NCBI GenBank assembly: GCA_016165875.1
Contig: JABBOT010000082.1
Coordinates: 620,001 to 684,000, forward strand
Direction: 5' to 3'
Length of the DNA: 64,000 bases
Source: Acanthopleura granulata
Taxonomy: Eukaryota; Mollusca; Polyplacophora; Chitonida; Chitonidae
Numbering within the stretch: position 1 is the stretch's first letter; every line of letters begins with the position of its first letter. Both the position numbers and the translations under genes were made by a program. The notes beneath the pieces were generated by a model. That model did no database searches, was not told the origin of the DNA, and worked only from the letters and a program-made list of their open reading frames with translations. Shown here piece after piece: positions 1-15,000 of this stretch.

Positions 1-3000
1 TGGTGAGATTATTTCTTTACTTATTTATCTGATTCGTGTTTTATGCTGAATTCGAGTTTTTCACTTGTACAACAGCTGCCGGCATTATGGTGATTTTTGC
101 TTCATTTATTTATTTATTTGATCGGTGTTTTACACCTTACTCCAGAATATTTTACCCATACATTGGCAGCCGGCAATAAGGTGGGGGAGAACCTGGCAGA
201 TCCTGAGAGAAACCCACAATCATCTGCAGGTTGCTGGCGAACCGTCCCACAGGAAGAGAAAGCCAGCAAGTCTGGTGTGATTAAAATTTCTTCAGGCTTA
301 AGATCTACCCTAATTCTGCAACCTTTTCAACCACCTCTGAACCCAATATTCTGAAACATTCTGACAGAACTATGAGGTGCAGAGAAATGATTCGCGCAGT
401 TTTATGAAGCTCTCCCCTAAACTCACACAAACAAATTACTTTTACCGTCATTTTGGTTATCACTGTATGCATAAATTCCACTAAATTCCACTTGATTGAA
501 AAAGTTGAAGATTTACCGTAAATACACATGGACTCTAAGTCCATAATAAAAGGCAACTCAAAGCTAACAATGAGGAAATAATATGGATATGTTCCCTACT
601 GAACTTAAAAGTTGTTCTCTGCGTCAAGCAGCATTCTGCAATTCCAGACATTGTGAGACTGGGAAAACAAACGAACTCAGAGGATTTGAATCACATACTA
701 TACACCTGTCTGAAAAACTTATGCATGGACCAAACTGGTTTTTAAACATGATCTGAGGAGGCATTTACTGCACCAGCCTACAAAATTGGACAAAATATTT
801 GAAACAGTTATTGCAAAAAAAACAACCACCAATCAGTATCAAGGAATTCACTGAATAGTTAAAACTTATGCACAGATTGGGATGGTTTTCGAATGTTCCA
901 CAAAAAGTGCTTGCACCCAAAATTTTGTCAAAATCAGATGATACTTGGAGCCCCTAGCATGCGGAAACCACACCATGACAGACAGAAGGCTGGACAGACC
1001 CAAAATAATATTCCTTGCTTAAGCTGAAGACATGAATAAAAAACAAGAGTGACTGGAAAAGAAAAATTGTTTACTGACTCACCGAGATCTTGGTAAAGAT
1101 GTAAACGAGTAGAGCTAGCACAGCCAGGTACATCTGTATTCTCCGACCCCCAAACCTTCGTTTCAGGTACTCAGGCATTGTGTACACCTTACAAATTCAA
1201 TAACAAGATGTGTTAATTACATTCTGTAAACCCCATTAACATTAGTCATCACTCAGTTTGCAGGAAAAATTGCCTCATATCAACCCTGACTAAATTGGCC
1301 AGAAAAATTGCCTCATATCAACTATGATTAAATTGGCAAGAAAAATTGCCTCACATCAAGCATGACTAAATTGGCCAGAAAAATTGCCTCATATCAACTA
1401 TGATTAAATTGGCAAGAAAAATTGCCTCACATCAAGCATGACTAAATTGGCAAGAAAAATTTCGACATATCAACCTTGACTAAACTGGCAAGAAAAATGG
1501 ACACATATCAACCTTGACTAAGTCAAAACCTATAAAATGCAGGAAAACTGGAAACTTTCAAACAATGTTTATCGAGTTTAATATCAACATCACGTTACAA
1601 AAATGTGTTCCAAATTTCAGTGGTGTGAGTGTAGCCATTTTGGATGAATTGGGCTCACAAGATTAAGTTTGATCCCAACAAAAAACAGGACATAGTTCTG
1701 TTCAATGATCCTAAAAAATACAAAAAAAAAAAATACACATCTCCCATGTTCTTTATTTATTTATTTGATTGGTGTTTTACGCTGTGCTCAAGAATATTTC
1801 ACTTATTCGAAGGCAACCACGTTGCTGACAGACCTTCCCACGTACGGAGAGGAAGCCAGCATGGGTTGGACTTGAACCCACAGCGACCCCATTGGTGGGA
1901 GGCTTCTGGGTCATTACACTGCGCTAACACGTTAACCAGCTGAGCCATGGAAGTCCCCCCCCCCCATGTTCTTTAAACATAAATCAGATCGTAACAACAA
2001 CAGTGGCAAAAAGGTGTTTTCTTAACCATCTTAGTCCAGATCACACCACACAGGACCTGACACACACACACCCGTAAACAGGTGCAAACAACAGGGCATA
2101 TAAGAACCAATGAGACAGAAGCATTTGATATATCAGCCCATGCAACTGTGGGAGCTGTGAAATGTACGTCACCTAACCCTTGTCAGGTAAACATCAATCA
2201 CCGAGTTTCTGTGGGGAAATGTGACACTGAGAAAGGTTACACAGAAGAAAATAATACATAAGCCTGTTATGATGTTCAAATGTCAAAGGGTGAGGAACTG
2301 AACTAGAAGTATGTCTATATGCATGTAAGTATAAAGTATGTAATGTGCCACTATGTCACTTCTGGCAGACAAATATCCATGCCCCCACTATCTTTTTTTA
2401 AATTTGGTCACAGATATTGTCATCGAGTTTGTTATGGATCAATTTTTGGGGGCGGGGGGGATCTTTCCTGCCTTTTCTTTTTTTCTTTTCTGCACAGCTT
2501 TAAATAGGGTTTGTAATAAGGATCCGGATTTCAAACTCCTAACAGTGACATTTTCAAAGGCACCTCATACTCCTCGCAGTGAGTCTTTTTTTTCTGTTCT
2601 GTGCAGATACTAACAAATATAATTGTCCCATACTTCTATTTGGTCTTTACACAACATTTTAACATGATATTAATAAAATAAAAATTGTTTTTGCTTTTGA
2701 GAATGTACTTCAAGAAGTGCCCTGAGTTTCAGAGATTTGCTATAGACAGGTATGCTATTACCTATTTTCATTTCACTTCTTAACATTTATTTAAAAAAAA
2801 AAGAAAAAAAAAAAGAAACTTACCCCTGATGCAATGTAGACTGGCAAGAAAAGATAGCCCAACATCAACACCACGTACATTGCCTATGGGAGACAAAAAA
2901 CAAAGTTAACAATTATTATTTTAGGTGAAAATATAATGCTGTTGTTTTTTTTTTTAGAATCACACATATCCATTATCAAATTAGTCAATGTGTAATAAAT

Positions 3001-6000
3001 ATGTATTCATAAATAATTCAATACAGTATAATACAACAATGTGTGCTGAAAATAATGCTTAAACTGGAATTTAAATATTTAGTACAGATCAAAATTTTCA
3101 TTTAATATTAATGAGGTTAAAAATGGTTAAGACTAAACTTACATTTAATTCGTAGTTGCCAACAGCGATTCCTGACGCCGCCCCTGAACCAGCCAACCCC
3201 ACAAAGTGAAGACTACCAATATTACTGGCGAAGAGAGACGCGCCAACCTGGTGTGAAAACAATAAAAACAACATATCTCTTTAAAACGATACATATTAAC
3301 TGCCAGTTAATACTGACAGTTTACAAAACAAACGATGCACGTTTAATAGCCATCAATAGATTTTATTCACATGGCTCATTTTCAGCTTTGGCAAGCAGCT
3401 CTGTATATCACTCTGTCAGCTGCTGGATCACATCTCTGGCATCCTGTCGCTTAACGTGGGCAATGCACTTCAAAAAACAAGAGACAAAGGGCCATACAAA
3501 CTCAAGATTTTGCATGTGATTCAGTGTTCCATAGTCTCAGGGCGTTCTTCATAAAAAAGCCTTTCTCCCCCCAAAAGACGTCACAAAGCACTTAATGATT
3601 CCTGATTAAAACGAGTTCTCGCCGCAATATGGCTGAAATACTGCTATTGTAGCATTAAGCCATAATCATTCCTTCATTCATTCAAAAAGCAGACATGGAG
3701 TAACGGTAAAGAACATGTAACTGAAATTTTAGCTTTTGGAATAGCTTTCCTTCTTGAAATGGATTTTCTCTTTAAAAACCCATTCATTAATTTTACACTT
3801 GTTGTTAGCTTACACTTTGTTATGCTGAAAACTGAACCTATCTTGGGGGACATAATTTTCAAGAAAGAAAAAATTCAATGCTAAACAAAAACTGCTCGCC
3901 ATACCTCTGCACAGATCACGCAAAGGACCTCAAATTTTTTCCATGACTAAGTTGTTCATTTTTCCATAGTCTGAGAGTTCTATTAATTTTAGGAAAGTGT
4001 TTTGTGGTTTGCTTGGAAGGCAACACAACATTCCTTCCAGAAAAATGTTAAACTGCAGCACTAGAAATAATATTTGATGACATTTAATTGCCTTCAAAAA
4101 TGCACTTTTTAGGTGAAATTTTGGGTCGTCTGTACATCCACCTGACAGCGTCTATGCATGTTAGAGAAGATATTTAGATGACTACAAAATGTACATGAAT
4201 TACGAAAAATGAATATAAAAAGTAAATTTATATTTCATGATGATCAATGACTGCTTCATTATTCCTCCAAACAAGGAAAATATTTTTTTTTTATACCAAT
4301 CAGTTTTATATCCAGAGCTCATCTCTGTGTCTAGTAAAATCAATAATTAACATCTATTCCACTTCAGTTTATCTTATTTTTTGTCAAACACCTGGGCAAA
4401 AATCAATACTGCTTATCTTTCACTCAAATTAAAGAATGATATTCTACGACAATCTGTCCTATACGCACGACTTAGCACGATACGCGTGGTGATAATAACA
4501 TTTATCGTTACCTATGGCCATTACCGAATTTTTCCGTTTAGCATGGCTTGTGTATGCATCCTCTGAAAACATGGACTACCTTTCAGTGTTTACATTCAAA
4601 GCGCCCTCTATCAGGAAAACCCCTGAACTAAGATCAGAATATGGTGTGGTGTAACTACAACAACAACATCAAGTTGTGAAGAAAACACATTTACTATTTT
4701 CATTTCAACATACAAAGAAACGACAAGCACATTCTACTAAGCCTTATGATAGGGATGAGGACATTATTTAACTTTAACTTCCAAAGCAAAACTCCTCACG
4801 GTTTGACCGCAGACCCCAACCGTTTGGCTAATTTTGGGCTTCAGTCAAATATGGTTCACAGTCACACCACGGAGGTACGGGTTTTTAATTTGAAGTTCAG
4901 TGTCCGGAGAAAACATGACTGACCTTCTTTGTGAAAATGCTCAAACCCTTTCTCAAAGCAACCTATACACACAGCCACCCGGATGAATGTTCAGTCACAG
5001 GACATGCTGATGAATCCAATCGGCTACCTGACCTCATTTCACTCCAGGTCAATGTGAAATTATTCCAAACGTTGTTTTCATGAATCCGGCGTTCATCGCC
5101 TTTCCATTCACGGAATGTAAACAGCAAAAAGAGCACAAAGGCTTTATCCGGCGCTCACACATTTGCAGCAGTTGTCAACAGTTTCATAATTTCCACCACG
5201 GTCAACTCACTGTTCAGTGCCCGATTTGAAAATTTCCACTTGTTCGGTGTCATTGCGGCCAAACACGATCAGCGGTTACGCGGCCACATGAGGAACATAT
5301 TGTCAATAAATGTAGACTCCGCATTACTGTCGTAGAGCCAAATGTCCGCTCGGTCATCATCATTATGCGGTTCCCTTCAAACAAGAACTGTTTTAAACTA
5401 TACCGTACGTTGAAACTTTCCTCGCATCATACACGCCTGCCTCACGTGACGACAGCGTGAAAGCGAATTCCCATGGCGTAGGGATTGATCGGCGTTCCGC
5501 GAAATGACTGCCACAGAACAGTTCAGCTCGTGGATGTTTACTATACTGGTTTAATTTAAGAAGGTTCCATTTGAAATTAATGAAATAGAAATTTAACATA
5601 CTATATTAGTGCTGAAGACGTTTTACTCATTTATAGAAGAACTACATTTCACCTTGCAGGTTCTCTAGTCGTGGAAAGTCAGGCTACCGCTTACGGAGAA
5701 ACTGTGAGCTTTCTGACCATTTCATACATAAAAATAAAGGTATAGGCCTATGATAAATAGATTATCATAGAAGTGTGTGTTCCCCTCTCCTCGTCTGATG
5801 ACAGCCTGTCACATCAGCTTCACTCTTCTAGCCTGGCTTCACTCTTTGAGGTCGGCTGATACGACAGGCCGACCTCAGACAACTCGAGCTGATACATCAT
5901 CGCAGATCACACAATGTTACGCTAATCTCTATATGTATTTTGCACATCATTACGTCTGTCACCGGTTTATTTGTCTGTCAAAATTGTGATATCCTGTCCA

Positions 6001-9000
6001 TTAACATGGACATGAGTGTGAGACGACAGCTGACTTCTGGCATGATGCTGCAGTTAATTTGCGTTTGCTTATTTCCATGCGGTGTGGCGACATACTAGAG
6101 AGCATATCGTCAGTTTAATTGATGGGTGGAGGAAATTCGGTTACCCAGAAACCCAGAATAAACCTCCAACCTTGAGCAGGTAACTGACGAGCCTTCCCAC
6201 ATTTAATGCAAAGATTTCATGGGTGGTGGAAATCAGAATAAACTTCCAGTCATGGGCAGGTAACTTACAACCTTTACCACGTGAAATGTGCACATTTTCT
6301 CCCACAAAATACACCAAGTTCACATTTACACATTTTCTAGACCTCAGAAATTTCACAGCAAAGTTTCCCTGCTTGCAGAGAATGTTTATTCATTCCTTAA
6401 AGGAAAATGTTCAAGTGTCAGATTCAAAAATAACATAAAACACCATTTCTCCTAATTCCTCTGGATCACACCATCATTTTTTAGTGTGATTGCTCCAGTG
6501 GCCAACAAGACCAGAGGAAATGTGAACATGGTGTAGGCACATGACTACCACATGAAATAGTATCATACTTCTCTGTCATGTCTGTACTTCCACCAACACA
6601 AACCATGTCTAAAACTCATTGTTTTTCATGAAAGAAAATTTACTGTAACTCTTCTAACTTTAGGGACAGATATTAATACTGACGAAAGCAAAAAAAAAAA
6701 ATCTCACCCAATTTGAAGGATAGGTAAAGATACGAATATGTTATTCATTAAATGGACTAACCATGTGAGAAAACAAGCAACTGTATGTTCTTGTAACATT
6801 AAACATGTATATAGGTTAAAAGGGCATACCAGATGTCCCAAACATTAGAAGAATTAGGGTGGATGAAAGAATCATCCTGTTCTTGTTCTATACTTTGATA
6901 TATCTATATATCTTACCGGTATCCAATGCATGTTTCTTCCGGCAAGGAAGTACCCGCCAGCACTTCCACGGTTCTGCCGGGATGTCTGCAGGAAAATAAA
7001 AATAAATAATTTATATACTTATTTGTTTATTTGTTTGGTGTTCTACATTATACACATGAATATTTCCCTTTTGGCCAGCATTATGTTGGGGGGAAACGGG
7101 CAAGACCCAGGGAAAACCCACGACCATCAGCAGGTTGCTGGTGGACCTTCCCACATACCAAATTTATATATTGAGTACCCCTATGGTTGTGGACAGGACA
7201 ACATTTTCTACTTCTGACCAGTTCCAAATTATACATACAAATACACATCCAACATCACTGATATAATATATACATATACATATACAGTACCACATACAAT
7301 GCTTGAACCTTCCCGTTAACACAATAATATATGCATACATTGCGGTAGCACATACAATGCTTGAACCTTCCTGTTAACACAATAATATACGCATATATTG
7401 CGGTAGCACATACAATGCTTGAACCTTCCTGTTAACACAATAATATACGCATATATTGCGGTAGCACATACAATGCTTGAACCTTCCCGTTAACACAATA
7501 ATATACGCATACATTGCGGTAGCACATACAATGCTTGAACCTTCCCGTTAACACAATAATATATGCATATATTGCGATACCACATACAATGCTTGAACCT
7601 TCCCGTTAACACAATAATATATGCATATATCGAGGTAGCACATACAATTCTTGAACCTTCCCGTTAACACAATAATATATGCATATGCTGCGGTAGCACA
7701 TACAATTGTAACACAGGCCCTTTGTTATGGTTCACTGAGCTTACTGACTAGTAGATCACTAAGATGATGTCATGCTGATGTAAGTAGATTATGTTCAACA
7801 AGGAAGGGTCTCTACACACTGGTGTTTGCCTCTTTTATTCCCTGATGTTAACTAACTTGCAAACCTTGAGATGACTCGGTAATAACCCAGTAATACAACT
7901 CAATCAGAAGAGCTCAAGCACTGTAACAGTCACAGACTCAAAATACTACAAATGATCTGAAATTTTGATCAAAAATGTGCAGTTTTTTGAGATACACGTA
8001 AATCAATGTAAAGATATATTACTTTCGGCGCTTGAGATATTTCTTCAGACCTGAGCCTGCTTTCAAACAACCCTGAAAACACTTTTCCAACAGAAGGCTA
8101 ACAGAACTCTCAGCATCAGGACAAATAGGAAAATTTAAGGTCACTTAAAGGTCACATATTCAACTGAATTCAACCCACAATTGTGCTCCTCAAAAACCGA
8201 ACAGAAACCAAAAACAGCTATTTATCAATAATGGAGATTTGACATTTTCAAAAAGGATGAAAAACTGCGGTGACATCCCTGTTGCAGAATGGAATTGTTC
8301 GGCTACAAATAGGAGATGGGGTTGGACTACACGTACTCAGTGGTTCTGCATTTCCTGTTGGGTCAGAATCACGTTGCAATGAACTAACGAAAATTCTATA
8401 TAAAATCCAAAAATGACGAACCAAATCCAAGTACAAGTATTCGTGGAAAAAGACCTTGATTTTAGCGAAGTTTAATTTTTAATATGGCAGCCATGGATTT
8501 TTGAACAGTCTTGAAAGGTTGTGCAAACTGAGGTGGAAAACTATATGAAAAAGGCCTTAATGCATAACATTTGAACCCGGAAAAATAACTGTATCTATGG
8601 AATAAACTCAATTCTTTTTATCTTGGACAATTTTCCAGGGCATTTGCAACATGCAGACTAAACATTCTCCACAGGTAATTTTTTATCAGCAGCTAGCCAC
8701 TAGTGTTTGCTGCAGATTTGCCCGTCAGCTGAATACTGTCTGGTTGGAAAGTTACCAACGCAAACCAAATGGCGTTCATTGAAGAATGCTGCTGAATGAA
8801 CACATGTTTATGAATAACCAATTACACCAAGCTGGAAAATTACCAACGCAAAGCAGAACGTTTTCAACCACTGCTGAAGGCAATATGTCAATAATTTCTC
8901 GCAACACTGCACAGAGTAGAGGTAGAATTTTCACAGTTTTATGAAGCTTATACCTGTGGTGACACAAATCCTTTTTGGCTTCATTTTTATGATAACTGTA

Positions 9001-12000
9001 CGTATATATTACCCTAAGAAAACAACTTTAATGATTGAATAGGTTGAAAGTTTACAGTTTCACCTCATACCCATCTCCCTGAGCACACTGACACTGAAAA
9101 TTTCACCTATACAATAGGCGAGTTTCGAATTCAAACTCTTTTCGCTACAGGCAAAAACAGCCCATCTGGACCATGAGACCTGTCAAAAATGTTAGCCAAC
9201 TGTTTCTGATTACGCTTATTACAGCATGGATGTCTGGGGAAAATGTCAGAAAAAGTTATTTTGCTTTTTGACTTCAGAAGCTGTTGATTGAAGGAGAGGT
9301 CGTTTGTACTTCCTGTACACAGCGAGACAGGTGATCATTAAATTGAAGTGAATAAAACTGCCTGACATTTCTGCCAAGTCACACGACACAGTTGGATTCT
9401 TTTTATCTTTTGCGCCAAAGGGGTTCGAAGTCGATACTCTCCTATTTATCAAGTTCATGAGTCCAAGCCAACTCATGAGGGACGCAAAATCACTACAATC
9501 ACATGTGCCTTTAAAGAGACGACAGCTAAAGGGATTTTGTCTATAAAGAATAATTCAAAAACTTGTGGTGTGACATTGTTTTCTGACTGCCAAAGCAGGA
9601 TCTTTTCATGAATCAAGTTACTTTTCTTTGATAAATACAGAGCCTACCCTAAATGACCTAAAATTTCATCCATGATAAGATAACTCATATTTCCTAAAGT
9701 TCTATTGACTTTAGAAAGTTATTTTGAGGTTTGTTCGGAAGGTAGGATGATATCCTACAGGAAAAATGTAAGTTTCATCTCCAAAAGCAGTATTTCATGG
9801 CATTTATTTGCCTCTAAAAATCTGCATTTTGGACGAAATTTGAGATAATATTCAGTATGCATACAGTATGTATATGATGTGATCAAGGGATTAAATCTCT
9901 TATTTTAGACCCTGGCACATCCATTGTTTTACTGCCACAATTTTCCATCCTTGTACGACAGGTTGTGCTGGGTTTTTCTATTTTTTTCAGTGTGTTGGCC
10001 TGTAACACCCTGATTAATGCAGGCAACATTATCACAGAGTTCCAGCCCTCTGGCAAAAACTCACATGCAGGGGCTGCTCTCATAAAGTTACAAGAAAGGG
10101 CCTGTATCCATCATCCTTTTTTTATTTCTTTATTTATTATTGTAGATATCCTCTTTATTTTAGGCACAGAGATGTCTGATATAAGACACCAGAAATGACA
10201 TCCAAATAAGCTGTACTGTTACCAGCATAAGCTTGGTTTTATAGAAGGTCTGCGTGAAAAACCATCCCTATGAAACCAAGACCCCCCCACCCCCCAAGGG
10301 GAGGGGGGAGAGAGGGTGGAGGGGGGGAGAGAGAGAGAGAGAGAGAGGGAGAGAGGGAGGAGGGGGGAGGGAGAGAGGGAGGAGGGGGGAGGGAGAGAAA
10401 TTCCTCAATACTCATGTTATTACCCATAATCCTGGCTGCTATTTTGGGATTTCTTGCCAAAAAATGGAAAGCTTCCCTGACCCCCTACTCGACAAATCTA
10501 ACCACAGAAAATGTGTACACGTTCATGCAACCCTGACACTTTTTTAATGGATTAGCCATAAATAACTCTCAATCTAAGGCAAGAATGTAATATCCCTAAT
10601 GATGTGTCACAATAAAGAAAATAAAAAATAAAAAAAATAAAGATAAAATAATTTATTTATTTATTTATTTGATTGGTGTTTTATGCCGCACTCAAGAATA
10701 TTTCACTTATACGACGGCGGCCAGCATTATGGTGGGAGGAAACCGGGCAGAGCCCTGGGCAAACCCACGACCATCCACAGGTTGCTGGCAGACCTTCCCA
10801 CTTACAGCTGGAGAGAAAGCAAGCATGAGCTGGACTTGAACTCACAGCCACCGTATTGGTGGGCTTCGGGTCATTGTGCTACAATAGCACACTAACCGAC
10901 TGAGCCATGGAGGCCCCCAACATAAAATAAAATGAAGGAAATAAAATTATTCTTATTATTGTGCAAAGCATATATCAGTGAATTTGTTAGTTTCTTCGGT
11001 GGCTTAGACTTTCATCATCATTTTTCAATCAAACCATCTTGTAACAGGCCATTCTCAATGTCGCCAAATTTGTTCACAACAGCAGATGAACGCGGCCACT
11101 TGCTGCTTTACTGATGTCGGCTTTATTCACTCAGACACAGCATTATGAAAAGTGTCTGAATATCCGGGAAGTAATACTGCAAAACTCTGCATTATGGCGA
11201 AACAAATATGATGAAACCAGATAGAGCCTGATGAAACAGAAGGAACTTGACACTGAAGACATTCTAAATAGGATGGCTGACAAAGCCAGTGTGGAATATC
11301 AGATGATGATTAAACAAGCTACAGTCTGGATGTAAAAGGCACATAAAGTTACTGGTCTTTTATGAAAGAAAAATACTTAACCGGATTTGAAAACAAAGAA
11401 TTACAATGTCACTGGATACCAATTTGTAATTGCATTAGATATTGCATCATTTGTCTTGTTTTTAAATCGCTGTCACTTATTATTTGTTCATTTCCTTTAT
11501 TTTTATTGTCAACTGCACACAATTGCACTAGCTGCTACCACTACGCATGCCATGTTCTCAGATTCTTGAATGCCATGAATAATATCCCAGTGCCTTTATA
11601 ATCAGCCAATCACAGTGCGAACCACTACTAAATTATGTCACCTACGCAGTACTGTTGTCAAAACAGTGACATCTACACACACATCGCTCTCAGATTATCT
11701 AACACAGGGACTGTGTATTTACTCCAAAAATTGAAGACAACATTCCCTGTAACACTTCTTTGACATGCATTAGTAATTGTAAAAATATATCAGTTCACTG
11801 GCACAGTTAGATAAGGAGGAAAAGGAGGACGCTACGTGTTGTGAACTGTAGTTAGACCTTAAAAATATGTCTGATGGAAAATGTACCAGCATAATAACAT
11901 GAGTGCATGCACACTGACCAGGCCTAGGGGTGACTGGAGGAAAAGAGACAACATATCCGTGAGAGTGAATGGATGATTTTAGATTAATAACGCCACAATC

Positions 12001-15000
12001 TTATCTGAATATGAACTAACTTCCCATGTGCGAGGACCAGTGGACATGGGAAAACATTACACTAAATTAAGTACATTCAAACTTTTGAAATACCTCCTAC
12101 CTCCTTCAACCCCCCCCCCCCACCTCCTCCTTGTAAAATACCAGGTGGCACTTTGAGCCATGTAAAACAAGTACACATATGCTCATTTGAAGTGTAACAA
12201 AGATTTCAAAGCGAAAATTTTACATCCATAACACTGTGTTGAAAATCTTCCAAGAGAAAATACGAATGAAATTTACAATCTCAAAGAAATGCATAACATG
12301 GGCCAGGACCCGCATTAAAAAAAAACCCATGACATCAAAGTGTTCGAAAATTGTGAAATGGAGTCAATGACACTCGTCCAGATTCTCTAATGCTGCATGT
12401 TACAAGAATGTGCACAAAACAGGCAACTCCAGCTATCGGGATTAAAAACCGGGGCAGTATTTTTGGCCTGAAATAAGGAGACGTTAAAAAAAAATAGCGC
12501 ATTTCATTATAGGTTGTGTGAAGATCTCCATTTCTGACAAACAGGAAAGAACATATTCAGTTGCACAAAGTATCCAGGGAATTTCATGTCAGACCAGATA
12601 AGACAGCATAGTCGATAACTTCTGTTCACCCAGGCCCAGAACACAACAGGGCGGCATGCAAATCTTGAAACTTCCCTAACAGAGGAGTAGGTGACTGGAC
12701 CCACAACCAGCGGTGATCAGGAAATCAAAAAACAAGTACCTAAAACCAACTAACACTCCTGCCTTGCAGTATAATTGTACTTTGGATTAACCTTTATCTT
12801 TCTTTGTTGACCATCTTTTCCGTCCTTTCAACAGGATGTAGTTTATCAAAGGATCACCTCGTGAACCTAGGAAGGTGTTGACAGGTGTCATGAGGGTAAA
12901 CAATGAAATGCCAGGGAGATAACCCCGATAGCCCTCCTTGTACAGGCTAATCAGTCTGTCTGGGAACACAAGGCAGTCCTCTTTATGGTCCATAAGCCAG
13001 AATATGACCTTTATTCTGTGGAGAACTGTACTTAATCCTCTGTATGTTGTTGACAGCTGGCTTTTGGACCAAAACCCTCACACTTTTATCTTGGCTTGTT
13101 TGGTTGACTTTCATGCCTTGGCAAAAACTTAGAAGGGTATGTTTGGCCAATCTAGCCAGCCTAGTGCAATGGTAATGAAAATCCCACTATGAAAAGACAA
13201 AAATGACATGGATTTATTGATTTATTTGATTTGACATCTTTTTCACACTGATCTCAAACTTTTTTTCTTCAGCCACCGATTCAAGTTGGTCATATTCTGC
13301 AGTTCAGTCAAATATTTTGACGTTGCGACACCAAAAACGGGAATACTATACATACAAAGGGGTATTTCTCCTAATGATCGCTCCTTAATGCTGAGAGACT
13401 TTGCTGCAGTTCAGAATTTCCACTTTTTTCATTTTAAATGATAGCTGTCAGGTCTATAGCTGAAGGAAGCCAGAGTACTGTGAATAAACCACTGATCTGC
13501 AGCATGGGATTTGATAGACTTCTCGACTTGAAAGCTGCAGCCCACCAGCCGGGCTTCATCATGTTGCCTGATTGGTCAGATGGCAATAGATCAGGATGTA
13601 GGAAGAACAACGCTCTGGTCACAACAGCTACAAAATAACTTCAGAAAACTTCCTTATAATAGTCACAGTTTGACGCGAATAAAACTCAGAACTTCATACA
13701 TGTGATGCAATTATACACTATGGGAAAATTACATTAATTTGCAAAAATTTCTAACGAAATATAATGAAACATTCCAATGGACACCCTAAGCCAGGCCATA
13801 TTTTTCACTTGAAGGGGGGGGAGGGAGAAACCCTCTCATAAAAATTAATTCCTTGGATTTTATTTTTTCTCTTGGATGTCTTTGATCCCAATTAAGTCCA
13901 AAATTTTTACCACAAGCAGTTTCGGAGATTTGGATCCTATTTAATTTCAATGACAGAAACGAGACCTGCTGTAGCTATTTTATGACATTTTTGCCAAACT
14001 TAATTCAGACATTTGTTTTTTCGCCATTAGAGAAATTTTGTATGCGTACAGAAATGCAATCTAATTTTCCCAAGCTAATACTTCACAGATGTACAAAATA
14101 TGTGCACTCATTTATCCTATGCCGACAAGGTAACCTCTCAAGAGTAAGTCATAAATGCATGTATACTATACCATTTGAAAGAAAACCCCAAAAAATACAA
14201 ACCATAAACCGAGTTGTCACCAATGAAAAAAATAATTATATCATTAATTTTTTTTTGCACAGGTACTAGAGGCCAACCTAAAAAAAGAATTGTCAGTTGG
14301 AAATGGCAGTCAAGTTTCAGGGTAAGAGTACCAGAGTACACCACAGCCCTTCCTCGTTTGATCCTCTAAATTTCACCCTCATGTAGCATTGCCTAATTAT
14401 GTGTTCTGTCTATTTTTGTTACCTTTCAATCCTATCCCCTGCCATGCCATTAACACTAAAAAACCACACCCACACTCCCTCTCTTTAACCTGGCGTTTGC
14501 AGATGGCCCCTAAACATCAGGTACTTTGCGAGTCAAGGTTTGCATCACTCTAAGTTTTAACCTGGGTTAATTTATGTGGTCACATGCCTCAACTCTACCA
14601 TGGTATTTTTCCACTTGTCACAGTACGGCATGTGATTCACAGTAATAAAGGAAAGAGATGAGCATAAATATGTTTGCTTACTGCAGACATACATCTACCT
14701 AAAGAAAAATTTACACCTGAGCTCATGACAGGGAATAGAATCCAACACCGCACGTCTGTAATCTTGTGCAGAGAATAGTGTTGCTACTTGCATCATAATC
14801 CTGCGACTGTTGCGAAGAACCGTGAACTTAATACCATTACAGGCAACTGTCTCCTACTCATACCAAAAAAAAAAAAAAACAAGCAAAAATATAAATCCCA
14901 GAACACAGTTTTAGTATCCTGTGTGAAGAAAAACATAGATAACAACTAAGTTGCAGCCTGAAGAAGACCTTCATACTAAACTCGATGTATAGCAGAAATA

